Origin: Kroppenstedtia sanguinis
GTDB taxonomy: Bacteria > Bacillota > Bacilli > Thermoactinomycetales > DSM-45169
Length of the DNA stretch: 64,000 nucleotides
NCBI RefSeq assembly: GCF_050433445.1
Contig: NZ_JBNPXF010000001.1
Coordinates: forward strand, 186,001 to 250,000
Direction: 5' to 3'
Part shown: piece by piece, positions 57,164 to 64,000 of the stretch
Layout of the letters: each line of letters begins with the position of its first letter
How positions within the stretch are numbered: position 1 is the stretch's first letter
The notes under the pieces: model-generated
The model's input: the letters and a program-made list of their open reading frames with translations, nothing else
Databases searched by the model: none
What the model was told of the DNA's origin: nothing
Made by a program: the position numbers and the translations under genes

Positions 57164-57398
57164 CAGGCGTGTTGATTAGCCCTATCTTAGGCAGGAAATC
57201 AGGTCGGGATGGTGGGACGGTGAAGAGGCCTTTGTACCCATAGGGCACAAGTCTCGCCAAGGTCACTCCGTTCCCGGTCTCGCTATGCGTTCTTTGCAAG
57301 AGAATCGGAGCCGTCCCACCATCCCCGTCGAGGCAATGGGAAGAGCGAAAGGTCAGTTTTGTTTCCATCATCCACTTTATGGTTCATCAACAGCCCTG
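57164..57398. mobile_element. Type A-ended MITE with type B-like interior, copy A5
   Basis: 235 bp with type A termini (CAGGCGTGTTGATTAGCC and TTCATCAACAGCCCTG) but an inside matching type B copy 1 (CCCATAGGGCACAAGTCTCG, GTCACTCCGTTCCCGGTCTC, GCAAGAG). ATTGTCTA duplicated on both sides (57156-57163 and 57400-57407). It separates ydjH from ydjI. Confidence 0.85.
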
Positions 57399-57407
57399 GA
57401 TTGTCTA

Positions 57408-57613
57408 GTATTTAAGAAAGACCAGAATAGATGCTGCCCTCAGGGTTCGCAACTCATCAGAATAAAGAAAAGCAGAATGTGAAACCCGATCCCGACCGGC
57501 TGAGTCCCAAATATGTGTCACCGGCGGAGATTCACGGGTTGTGTACATGATCCCCCGCTCAAAATCGAGCGGAGCAACATCTTTTGAATCCAGATGAAGG
57601 GATTTGATCATCC
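57408..57613 (+). other. ydjH-ydjI spacer
   Basis: About 200 bp without a gene. A small hairpin CCGCTC/GAGCGG (57565-57583) precedes the ydjI ribosome binding site GATGAAGGG. Whether a separate ydjI promoter exists is unclear. Confidence 0.4.
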
Positions 57614-58591
57614 ATGTCCTTTTTTAGTAAGCGTCAGTTAGCCAATGTGGTGGAATGGGAAGAGTTCAGAGATGATATGATCTTTTGGAAGTGGAGCAAC
57701 CGAGAGATTAAAAAAGGAAGTCGCTTGATCATTCGGCCGGGGCAGGATGCGATCTTTCTATACAACGGCAAAATCGAAGGAATCTTCGAGGATGAAGGCG
57801 ACTACGATATCGAATCGGATATCATCCCTTTTCTATCCACTCTGAAAGGGTTTAAGTTTGGTTTCAACAGTGGCATGCGGGCGGAAGTATTGTTTGTCAA
57901 TACCAAGGAATTCACAGTCAAATGGGGAACGAAAAATGCCATCCATATTCCGACTCCCCAGCTACCCGGTGGCATGCCCATTCGCGCCAATGGGACCTTC
58001 CAATTTAAAGTCAACGATTATATCGCATTGATTGATAAAATCGCCGGGGTCAAAGAGAGTTACTTGGTGCAGGACATCAAGCTGAGGATCACCGCGGTTC
58101 TCGACCAACTCCTGATGAAATGGATCAGCAGAGAAGGAAAAGACATGTTCAATCTGCGGGCCAATGCCTATGATATCGCAAAAGGCATCCAGGAAGATCT
58201 GGATATGGAGCTCATGGATACGGGAATCACCATCACCGCCTTTCAAATCATGAGCTTCAACTATCCGGAGGAAATTGAAAAAATGATCACCAAGACCGCT
58301 TCCCATGAAATGATTGGAGATCTCAACAAATATCAACAAGTCTCCATGACCGATGGGATCGCTTCCGGCAAGGTTCAAGGCGGAGGCACGGCTTCCGACA
58401 TGGCCGGGATGATGATGGGGATGAATATGGCCCGTGAGATGGTAAAAAACGTGAACTCCAATCAGAGCCCAGCGCAACCTACGAAGCAGATGGATTCCGG
58501 AGACAGGCAGACACCCAATTTCTGTCCCAACTGTGGAGAAAAGAATACTGGGGCCAACTTTTGTCCCCAGTGTGGTCAAAAATTGGCCTGA
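57614..58591 (+). CDS. ydjI: YdjI-like SPFH-domain zinc-ribbon protein
   Basis: 325 aa. SPFH/band-7 type domain of the YdjI group (QLANVVEWEEFRDDMIFWKW, KKGSRLIIRPGQDAIFLYNG, LMDTGITITAFQIMSFNYP), a Gly/Met-rich linker, and a C-terminal double zinc ribbon (FCPNCGEKNTGANFCPQCG). It recruits PspA to the YdjG-YdjH membrane complex in Bacillus. ATG 57614. Confidence 0.9.
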   Translation: MSFFSKRQLANVVEWEEFRDDMIFWKWSNREIKKGSRLIIRPGQDAIFLYNGKIEGIFEDEGDYDIESDIIPFLSTLKGFKFGFNSGMRAEVLFVNTKEFTVKWGTKNAIHIPTPQLPGGMPIRANGTFQFKVNDYIALIDKIAGVKESYLVQDIKLRITAVLDQLLMKWISREGKDMFNLRANAYDIAKGIQEDLDMELMDTGITITAFQIMSFNYPEEIEKMITKTASHEMIGDLNKYQQVSMTDGIASGKVQGGGTASDMAGMMMGMNMAREMVKNVNSNQSPAQPTKQMDSGDRQTPNFCPNCGEKNTGANFCPQCGQKLA

Positions 58592-58613
58592 TGAGAGAAC
58601 GTCGATATGAACA

Positions 58614-58655
58614 AAGCCCGAAGGGGACGTTATGAAGTCCCCTTCGGGCTTTTTG
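58614..58655. terminator. Terminator between ydjI and clpE
   Basis: AAGCCCGAAGGGGAC pairs with GTCCCCTTCGGGCTT around GTTATGAA, followed by T; serves both convergent genes. Confidence 0.88.
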
Positions 58656-58672
58656 CTGTGATTTTTGCTCTG

Positions 58673-60832
58673 TCAGTTCTGAGGAGTAACCGTGATGCGG
58701 TCTGCTTCGACATCCACGAGGATGTCCTTTGCATTTTCCCTTTCCAGGAGCAAATCAGCGATTCCATCCTCCACTTGTTCCTCGATCACCCGCCGAAGAG
58801 GACGAGCGCCAAAAGCCGGATTGTAACCAAGGTCGGCCAGCTTAGCTTTGGCGGAATCGGTGACAGTGAGACGCAAGCCCTGTTCCCTGGCAGCGTTATG
58901 AACGTCCTGGAGCATCAGATCGACGATCTTCATCAGATCCTCCCGGCTAAGAGAGCGGAAGAGGATGATGCTGTCAAACCGGTTTAGAAATTCCGGTCGG
59001 AAGTAATCCTTGAAGGTCTCAGGAATATCTGCCGGGGCCGGTTCTTCATCTGCTTTTCCAAACCCGATTGCTCCTTTTTGCACGCCGACACCGGCGTTAC
59101 TAGTCATGATCAGGATCGTATCCCGGAAGCTGACCGTACGTCCCTGGCTGTCAGTGAGCCGACCGTCCTCCATGATTTGCAGGAACAGATGCTGTACGTC
59201 AGGGTGCGCTTTTTCAATCTCATCCAGTAGCAGGATGCTGTAGGGTTTGCGGCGCACTTGCTCAGTCAGTTGACCAGCTTCTTCGTGACCAACATATCCC
59301 GGCGGGGAGCCGATCAGTTTGGAGACGGAGTGTTTTTCCATGTACTCACTCATATCGAGCCGGATCATGGCTTCCTCTTCCCCAAATATTTCCCGAGCCA
59401 GGGATTTGGCCAGCTCAGTCTTTCCGACACCGGTGGGGCCGACGAAGAGGAAGGAGCCGATGGGGCGTGTCCCTTTGCGCAGTCCAGCCCGGTTGCGACG
59501 GACCGCTTTGGATACTTTGCGGACGGCTTCCTCCTGACCGATCACTTGCCGTTGGAGCCGGGCGGGCAGATCTTTCATTTTTTCCTGCTCATCCTTTTGC
59601 AGTTTGCGGACCGGGATGCCGGTTTGGCTCTCCAGGATTTGCTGGATGATCTCCACATCGACGGTCGCCGGAGAGGCTGCTTCAGTCGCTTCCTGCAACT
59701 GAGCTTCTAACTTTTGCTCTTCATCCCGGAGACGAGCCGCCGTTTCATACTCTTCCCGTTGGGTGGCGGTGTCCTTTTCCACGGCGATCTGATCCAGGCG
59801 AGTGCGGATCTGATTCGTATCTTGGCTTTCATGTAGCAGATTGACCTTGGATCCGGCTTCGTCCATCAGATCAATCGCCTTGTCCGGCAGGAAACGGTCT
59901 TGGACGTAGCGATGGGAGAGGCTGACGCAGGCTCGGATCGCTTCATCAGTATACCGGACTTGATGGTATTTTTCATAGTTCTCCCGTAGCCCCTCCAGGA
60001 TCCGGATGGCATCCTCGAGAGAAGGTTCCTCCACCAAGATGGGTTGGAAACGGCGTTCCAGTGCGGCATCTTTTTCGATCCGGCGGTACTCCTTCAGAGT
60101 GGTGGCACCGATCACCTGGAGTTCACCGCGGGCCAGGGCCGGTTTCAGAATGTTGCCGGCATCGGAGGAGCCTTCGGCGGAACCGGCTCCCACCAGCTGA
60201 TGGATCTCATCGATAAAGAGGATGACCTCTTGGCGCTCTTGTACTTCAGCGATCAGCTGTTTCATCCGTTCTTCAAACTGGCCGCGGATGCCGGTATTGG
60301 CTACCAGGGAAGAGACATCCAGCAGATAAACTTTTCGGTTTTTCAACTTATGAGGGACTTTCCCTTCTAGGATCCGCAGGGCCAGTCCTTCTGCAATGGC
60401 GGTTTTACCGACCCCTGGTTCCCCGATCAGGACGGGATTATTTTTATTGCGCCGGTTCAAGGTTTCAATTACCCGCTCCACTTCCCGATCCCGACCAATG
60501 ACGGGATCGATCCGGCCGGTTGAGGCTGCGTGGGAAAGATCTTTCCCCAACTGGTCCAGCAGACCGCCGCCGTGGCGTCCGTTCTGTGTAGGTGGGGTTT
60601 GTGAGAAGGGGGATGTTGCTGAATGACTCCCTCCCAAGGGAGAGCTGGCCATCTGCCGGAACCAATCCTCCAAGGGAGAACCTTCCCATCCGCCGAACCC
60701 AGCGGGATTCCTGATCCCCTGTCGGAGTTGGATGTAGCAGTTCCGGCAGAGACTGAGATGACGGACTTGTCCTTGCACCTGCAGGTTCAAATCTACAGTC
60801 GCCGGATGTTGTTGACATTGATCACAAAGCAT
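58673..60832 (-). CDS. clpE: ATP-dependent Clp protease ATPase subunit ClpE
   Basis: 719 aa HSP100 unfoldase. An N-terminal zinc finger (CDQCQQHPATVDLN and CRNCYIQL) identifies ClpE rather than ClpC. The first AAA+ module has GEPGVGKTAIAEGLA and LFIDEIHQ, a UVR-like middle segment (QREEYETAARLRDEEQKLE), and the second AAA+ GPTGVGKTELAKSLA and LLLDEIEKA; an IGF-type ClpP loop is seen in GAIGFGKAD. AAAGGAGG before ATG 60832 decides the start. CtsR boxes upstream indicate heat/stress control. Confidence 0.94.
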   Translation of the reverse strand: MLCDQCQQHPATVDLNLQVQGQVRHLSLCRNCYIQLRQGIRNPAGFGGWEGSPLEDWFRQMASSPLGGSHSATSPFSQTPPTQNGRHGGGLLDQLGKDLSHAASTGRIDPVIGRDREVERVIETLNRRNKNNPVLIGEPGVGKTAIAEGLALRILEGKVPHKLKNRKVYLLDVSSLVANTGIRGQFEERMKQLIAEVQERQEVILFIDEIHQLVGAGSAEGSSDAGNILKPALARGELQVIGATTLKEYRRIEKDAALERRFQPILVEEPSLEDAIRILEGLRENYEKYHQVRYTDEAIRACVSLSHRYVQDRFLPDKAIDLMDEAGSKVNLLHESQDTNQIRTRLDQIAVEKDTATQREEYETAARLRDEEQKLEAQLQEATEAASPATVDVEIIQQILESQTGIPVRKLQKDEQEKMKDLPARLQRQVIGQEEAVRKVSKAVRRNRAGLRKGTRPIGSFLFVGPTGVGKTELAKSLAREIFGEEEAMIRLDMSEYMEKHSVSKLIGSPPGYVGHEEAGQLTEQVRRKPYSILLLDEIEKAHPDVQHLFLQIMEDGRLTDSQGRTVSFRDTILIMTSNAGVGVQKGAIGFGKADEEPAPADIPETFKDYFRPEFLNRFDSIILFRSLSREDLMKIVDLMLQDVHNAAREQGLRLTVTDSAKAKLADLGYNPAFGARPLRRVIEEQVEDGIADLLLERENAKDILVDVEADRITVTPQN

Positions 60833-60941
60833 AGGCGGATAACCTCCTTTAAAATTAGATGATCTCTTTAGATAACCTTTTCTCATATTTGAAATGGGTT
60901 GGGGCAGCTGTGGCAAACAAAAATTATAGTTTGAATTTGAC

Positions 60942-60997
60942 TTTGACTATATTTGACCTTATGGGTTTATTATACATTGACCTTTCCTGACTTTCAA
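60942..60997 (-). promoter_or_regulatory. clpE promoter with CtsR operator
   Basis: Minus strand: TTGAAA (60992-60997), 17 bp, TATAAT (60969-60974). Just downstream, TTTGACTATATTTGACC (60942-60958, plus strand) matches the CtsR heptanucleotide direct repeat with 3-bp spacing. Additional half sites (TTTGAA at 60930, TTGACC at 60977) flank it, as in clpE genes with multiple boxes. Confidence 0.9.
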
Positions 60998-61106
60998 TAG
61001 GATTTTTTTCATCAGATTCGGGCAGTCATTGGCGAGATCTGAGCACTGGAGCCTTTCCGGTGTATAAAAATCCTTTCTATGGAAGATAGTATGGCCTAAA
61101 GAGGAG

Positions 61107-61247
61107 ATGGGATGGGTCTTTTTGCGGGGAGGTTTTTCCGCTGTTTCAACGATTCTCTACCTTGAGCTTCCGTTGGTGTCGATCCATCAGGTACTTCGAA
61201 AAATAGGAGTCCCGCTGTCCGAGTGGCTTGTGGATGAAACTATCTGA
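61107..61247 (+). CDS. Possible small protein upstream of the YIEGIA gene
   Basis: 46 codons (MGWVFLRGGFSAVSTILYLE... ending LSEWLVDETI) ending 14 bp before the YIEGIA start. AAAGAGGAG abuts the ATG, too close for ideal initiation; an overlapping ATG at 61112 in another frame gives only 17 codons. It could be a genuine co-translated small protein or chance. No family recognised. 60998-61106 holds no other gene. Confidence 0.4.
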   Translation: MGWVFLRGGFSAVSTILYLELPLVSIHQVLRKIGVPLSEWLVDETI

Positions 61248-61261
61248 AAGAAGGCAGAGTG

Positions 61262-62161
61262 ATGATCCCATTTCTTAAATCCCACGAAACCATCGGTGTA
61301 CTGATCAGCGTTGGATTCGGTGTGATTTTGCGAATTCTGCTGTTGCGTACGGATATGCGACAATACCCGACCTATCCCCACGGCCGGGTGATTCATATTT
61401 CCTTGGGTGTCATCGCAGCTGCCATGGGTGCAGTGTTTGTCCCTGCCTTGTTGAGCAAAGATTATACGGCGGTCACTTTCCTTTCCCTAGCTGCACAGCA
61501 ATTTCGGGAAGTGCGCAATATGGAACGTCAAAGTTTGGCGGAGGTAGATATGATGGAGCTGGTTCCCCGAGGCACTTCTTATATCGAGGGGATCGCCATG
61601 TCCTTTGAAGGTCGCAATTATTTGATCATGTTTGCCGCCGTGATTGTCTCCCTCGCCAGCATTGTTTTGACATGGTACTGGGGCATTTTGTTTGGGGTGA
61701 TCACCCTCATTATCGGAATCAAGCTGAGATCAGGCAAGAGATTGGGGGAGATCGCTGAAGTCTTGCCTGGGGAAGTGCGGGTGGACGGGCCTGACATCTA
61801 TGTCGATTCCGTGTATATCATGAATGTGGGACTGAAGGAGAATCAACAAAAGATCCGCGAGCATGGACTGGGTCTCATCGTGCGGGCCAAAACGATGGAT
61901 GCACAGGTAACCCTAGCCAATCTAGGACAACGCCAAGCGATCCTTCACAACCTTTCTCAAATTCTAGGTGTGTATAGGGATTCCGGGGAGCCAGCGCTGA
62001 TCCCCTTGGCGAAGCTGGATTTGGATAATGGGGATCTGGGTGTCTTCATTTTGCCGAAGGACAAAGAAATGAAAAAGGCGATCCAGGCCTTAAAATTGGT
62101 GCCCATTCTGGAAAACGCCATCCGTATGCCTTCGGAATCCTCCGCCCAGGAGGTGCGATAA
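61262..62161 (+). CDS. YIEGIA family membrane protein
   Basis: 299 aa. The namesake motif appears as GTSYIEGIAMSFEGRNYLIM. About four membrane segments (GVLISVGFGVILRILLL, ISLGVIAAAMGAVFV, LIMFAAVIVSLASIVL, ILFGVITLIIGIKL), then a soluble C-terminal domain. The family is restricted to spore-forming Firmicutes and is encoded with the small protein downstream; the molecular function is not established. AAGAAGG upstream; ATG 61262 used rather than GTG 61259. Confidence 0.88.
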   Translation: MIPFLKSHETIGVLISVGFGVILRILLLRTDMRQYPTYPHGRVIHISLGVIAAAMGAVFVPALLSKDYTAVTFLSLAAQQFREVRNMERQSLAEVDMMELVPRGTSYIEGIAMSFEGRNYLIMFAAVIVSLASIVLTWYWGILFGVITLIIGIKLRSGKRLGEIAEVLPGEVRVDGPDIYVDSVYIMNVGLKENQQKIREHGLGLIVRAKTMDAQVTLANLGQRQAILHNLSQILGVYRDSGEPALIPLAKLDLDNGDLGVFILPKDKEMKKAIQALKLVPILENAIRMPSESSAQEVR

Positions 62162-62353
62162 ATGTCCCGAATTGTGGCAGTGGTGGTGACAGACGCAAAA
62201 CAGGCGATCGGGGGCGGGGCTCCCGTCCTGGTTGCCAAGGGAGCGAAAGAACAGCAGCAACTCGCTTTTACCCTGGAAAAAATTATGGATGCGGCAGCCC
62301 ATGATTTAAAGAACGGGACCATCATTCTCGTCGATCATAACAGCTCAGATTAA
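62162..62353 (+). CDS. Capping-complex subunit for YIEGIA
   Basis: 63 aa small soluble protein (RIVAVVVTDAKQAIGGGAPV; EKIMDAAAHDLKNGTIILVD). Its ATG follows the YIEGIA TAA without a gap (TAAATG), so translation is coupled. NCBI families of this type are named as the capping complex subunit for YIEGIA. Function unknown beyond that association. Confidence 0.8.
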   Translation: MSRIVAVVVTDAKQAIGGGAPVLVAKGAKEQQQLAFTLEKIMDAAAHDLKNGTIILVDHNSSD

Positions 62354-62477
62354 AAACAGGAAATCACCAGTCGGGGGAAGGATGAATTGGTAAAAGGAGG
62401 ATGGAAGGGCGTCCTGGCGGTCCCAAGCGACCTTGGCATCCCAGGTACCTACAGTAGCAGGCTCGGAGGTGCGGTAA
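62354..62477. other. Spacer before fdhA
   Basis: 124 bp with a good AAAGGAGG (62395-62402) and an 18-codon frame behind it (62403-62459, MEGRPGGPKRPWHPRYLQ), which may be a leader peptide or chance. GGAGGTG at 62465-62471 is the ribosome binding site of fdhA. Confidence 0.35.
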
Positions 62478-64000
62478 ATGGATAAAGAACATGTGTTTTA
62501 CTTGGATGAACAAGAAGTTCCCTTTCAGGAAGGTCAGATGATCCTGGAGGCTGCCCGGGAGGCGGAGAGATCCCTACCGGGGATTTGTTACCATCCACAA
62601 TTGGGCGGGCTTCAAACCTGCGACCTCTGCTTGGTGGAGGTGGATGGAGAGTGGGTCCGTGCCTGCACGACCCTTGCCCGCCCAGGGATGAAAGTGGTGA
62701 GCCAGGGGGAGCAGGTAGAGGCGGCACAGTATGAAGCGATGTCGAGGGTGCTCCAAAATCATGAACTCTACTGCACCGTTTGTGATAACAACAATGGGAA
62801 TTGTGAGGTACACAATACAGCACTTCAGATTCAACTGAACCACCAGGAGTATGACTTTGAGCCGAAGCCGGATCCACCGGACAACTCCCACCCCTTCTAC
62901 CGGTATGAGCCGGACCAATGTATTTTGTGTGGCCGCTGTGTGGAAGCCTGCCAAAATTTACAGGTGAACGAGACCCTCACCATTGACTGGAATCGGGACC
63001 GGCCCCGAGTTATCTGGGATCAGGATGTCCCTATCGACCACTCCTCCTGTGTTTCCTGCGGTCATTGTGTAACCGTCTGCCCCTGTAACGCATTGATGGA
63101 GAAGTCGATGTTGGGTGAGGCAGGGTATCTTACAGGAATTCCTTTTGACACTCTGGAACCGATGATCGACCTGACCAAAGCGATCGAGCCGGGCTACCAG
63201 GGGATTTTTGCCGTTTCCGAGGCGGAGGAGGCGATGCGCAAGAGCCGAATCCGCAAGACCAAGACCGTCTGCACCTATTGCGGTGTCGGGTGTAGCTTTG
63301 AGGTGTGGACCAAGGGACGCCACATCCTGAAGGTGCAACCGGTGGCAGAGGCACCGGTTAATGGCGTCTCCACCTGTGTTAAGGGCAAATGGGGATGGGA
63401 TTATGTTAACAGTGAGGAACGGCTGACCCGCCCCCTGATCCGGAAAGGGGACCGGTTCGTGGAATCTTCCTGGGAGGAAGCTTTGGATGTAGTGGCCACC
63501 CGGCTCACCCAACTCAAAGAGCAGTCCGGTCCCGATTCCCTCGGATGGATCGCTTCCTCCAAATGCAGCAATGAGGAAAATTATCTGTTTCAAAAACTGG
63601 CCCGGAGTGTGATGGGAACCAACAATGTGGATAACTGTTCCCGTTACTGCCAATCCCCGGCCACGGCAGGGTTGATGAAAACCGTAGGTATCGGGGGAGA
63701 TGCAGGCACGATCCAGGATATCGCCGGTGCCGAGCTGGTGCTGGTAGTCGGAGCCAATCCAGCGGAATCCCACCCGGTGCTAGCCACCCGCGTCAAACGA
63801 GCCCACAAACTTCACGGTCAAAAACTGATCGTCGCCGATCTCCGCAAACATGAACTGGCGGAACGGGCAGATCTCCATTTGAAACCCAAGCCAGGTACAG
63901 ACTTGGTTTGGGTGTCGGCACTTACCAAGTACCTCATCGACCAAGGCTGGCAGGATCAGGAATTCCTGGATCAACGGGTGAACGGAGTAGAGGAGTACAT
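62478..64000 (+). CDS. fdhA: Formate dehydrogenase alpha subunit (5' part, runs off the window)
   Basis: 507 codons visible, no stop before the window end. N-terminal 2Fe-2S ferredoxin domain (CYHPQLGGLQTCDLCLVEVD), His/Cys-ligated cluster region (LYCTVCDNNNGNCEVHN), two 4Fe-4S motifs (CILCGRCVEACQ, CVSCGHCVTVCPCNAL), then the molybdopterin oxidoreductase domain with its own cluster CTYCGVGCSFEV and CVKG. The active-site position reads NCSRYCQSPATAGL, so Cys replaces selenocysteine. The layout matches YjgC/YrhE-like cytosolic NAD-linked formate dehydrogenases of Bacillales. GGAGGTG seven bases before ATG. Confidence 0.92.
   Translation, partial: MDKEHVFYLDEQEVPFQEGQMILEAAREAERSLPGICYHPQLGGLQTCDLCLVEVDGEWVRACTTLARPGMKVVSQGEQVEAAQYEAMSRVLQNHELYCTVCDNNNGNCEVHNTALQIQLNHQEYDFEPKPDPPDNSHPFYRYEPDQCILCGRCVEACQNLQVNETLTIDWNRDRPRVIWDQDVPIDHSSCVSCGHCVTVCPCNALMEKSMLGEAGYLTGIPFDTLEPMIDLTKAIEPGYQGIFAVSEAEEAMRKSRIRKTKTVCTYCGVGCSFEVWTKGRHILKVQPVAEAPVNGVSTCVKGKWGWDYVNSEERLTRPLIRKGDRFVESSWEEALDVVATRLTQLKEQSGPDSLGWIASSKCSNEENYLFQKLARSVMGTNNVDNCSRYCQSPATAGLMKTVGIGGDAGTIQDIAGAELVLVVGANPAESHPVLATRVKRAHKLHGQKLIVADLRKHELAERADLHLKPKPGTDLVWVSALTKYLIDQGWQDQEFLDQRVNGVEEY

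Overview
The window looks like a chromosome segment of a spore-forming, moderately GC-rich Firmicute, most plausibly a member of the Thermoactinomycetaceae or a close Bacillales relative. The reasons are a full-length sigK with its pro-sequence, a PspA-YdjGHI envelope-stress operon, a CtsR-boxed clpE, a YIEGIA operon, Bacillus-type odhAB, strong AGGAGG-type ribosome binding sites and frequent TTG/GTG starts. The genus is inference; no rRNA or tRNA gene is present to anchor it.

Region 1 (1-3.9 kb) is a CRISPR locus without cas genes. A decayed array end, four arrays sharing a 37-nt repeat ending in ATTGAAAC, and a decayed fifth leader/repeat lie in tandem. Each intact array is preceded by a copy of the same leader of about 300 bp and ends in a half repeat. 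Region 2 (4.0-17.2 kb) is bracketed by a deleted copy of sigK and the intact sigK, in direct orientation. Between them lie a membrane glycosyltransferase, a MITE-truncated iron-siderophore permease remnant, an RNPP-type TPR regulator with an overlapping secreted-peptide gene, a type I restriction-modification operon (hsdMSR), a YgjP-like metallopeptidase and a possible 30-aa hydrophobic toxin.

Region 3 (17.3-24.6 kb, minus strand) is an eroding catabolic/transport operon of the poorly understood DUF4310/4311/4312/SFCGS type. It has a PRD/EIIB regulator, an amidohydrolase, a small PRD protein and a KDGP-aldolase fragment; one gene is frameshifted and a MITE sits at another's stop codon. Region 4 (24.8-29.8 kb) holds two oxidoreductases, a truncated ascorbate-type PTS EIIC, a dead BREX-type pglZ fragment and a RelE/ParE-type toxin-antitoxin pair.

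Region 5 (29.8-43.3 kb) is a 4-hydroxyphenylacetate (homoprotocatechuate) meta-cleavage operon: a divergent LysR regulator, a symporter with a small accessory peptide, a DapA-like aldolase, hpaE, hpaB, hpaD, hpaC, split hpaG and hpaF. A succinate-semialdehyde dehydrogenase gene lies about 1.4 kb downstream and would connect the aldolase product to the TCA cycle; no HpaH-type hydratase is seen. The symporter is split by a frameshift. Hfq lies between.

Region 6 (43.4-64 kb) contains a squalene/phytoene synthase-family gene, an OmpA-domain lipoprotein with a hexapeptide repeat, an S66 carboxypeptidase, a truncated paralog of the RNPP regulator, a polymorphic toxin with a prepilin-like N-terminus plus its probable immunity gene, odhAB, pspA-ydjGHI (interrupted by a MITE), clpE, the YIEGIA pair and the 5' part of a formate dehydrogenase gene.

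Two families of short non-autonomous elements are scattered through the window. Type A is about 235-315 bp with CAGG(G/C)(C/G)TGTTGATTA termini and 8-9 bp target duplications; type B is about 160-210 bp with CTAGTG(C/T)CCC termini. The two families share an internal core. Together with the pseudogenes they show an actively rearranging, defence-rich segment.
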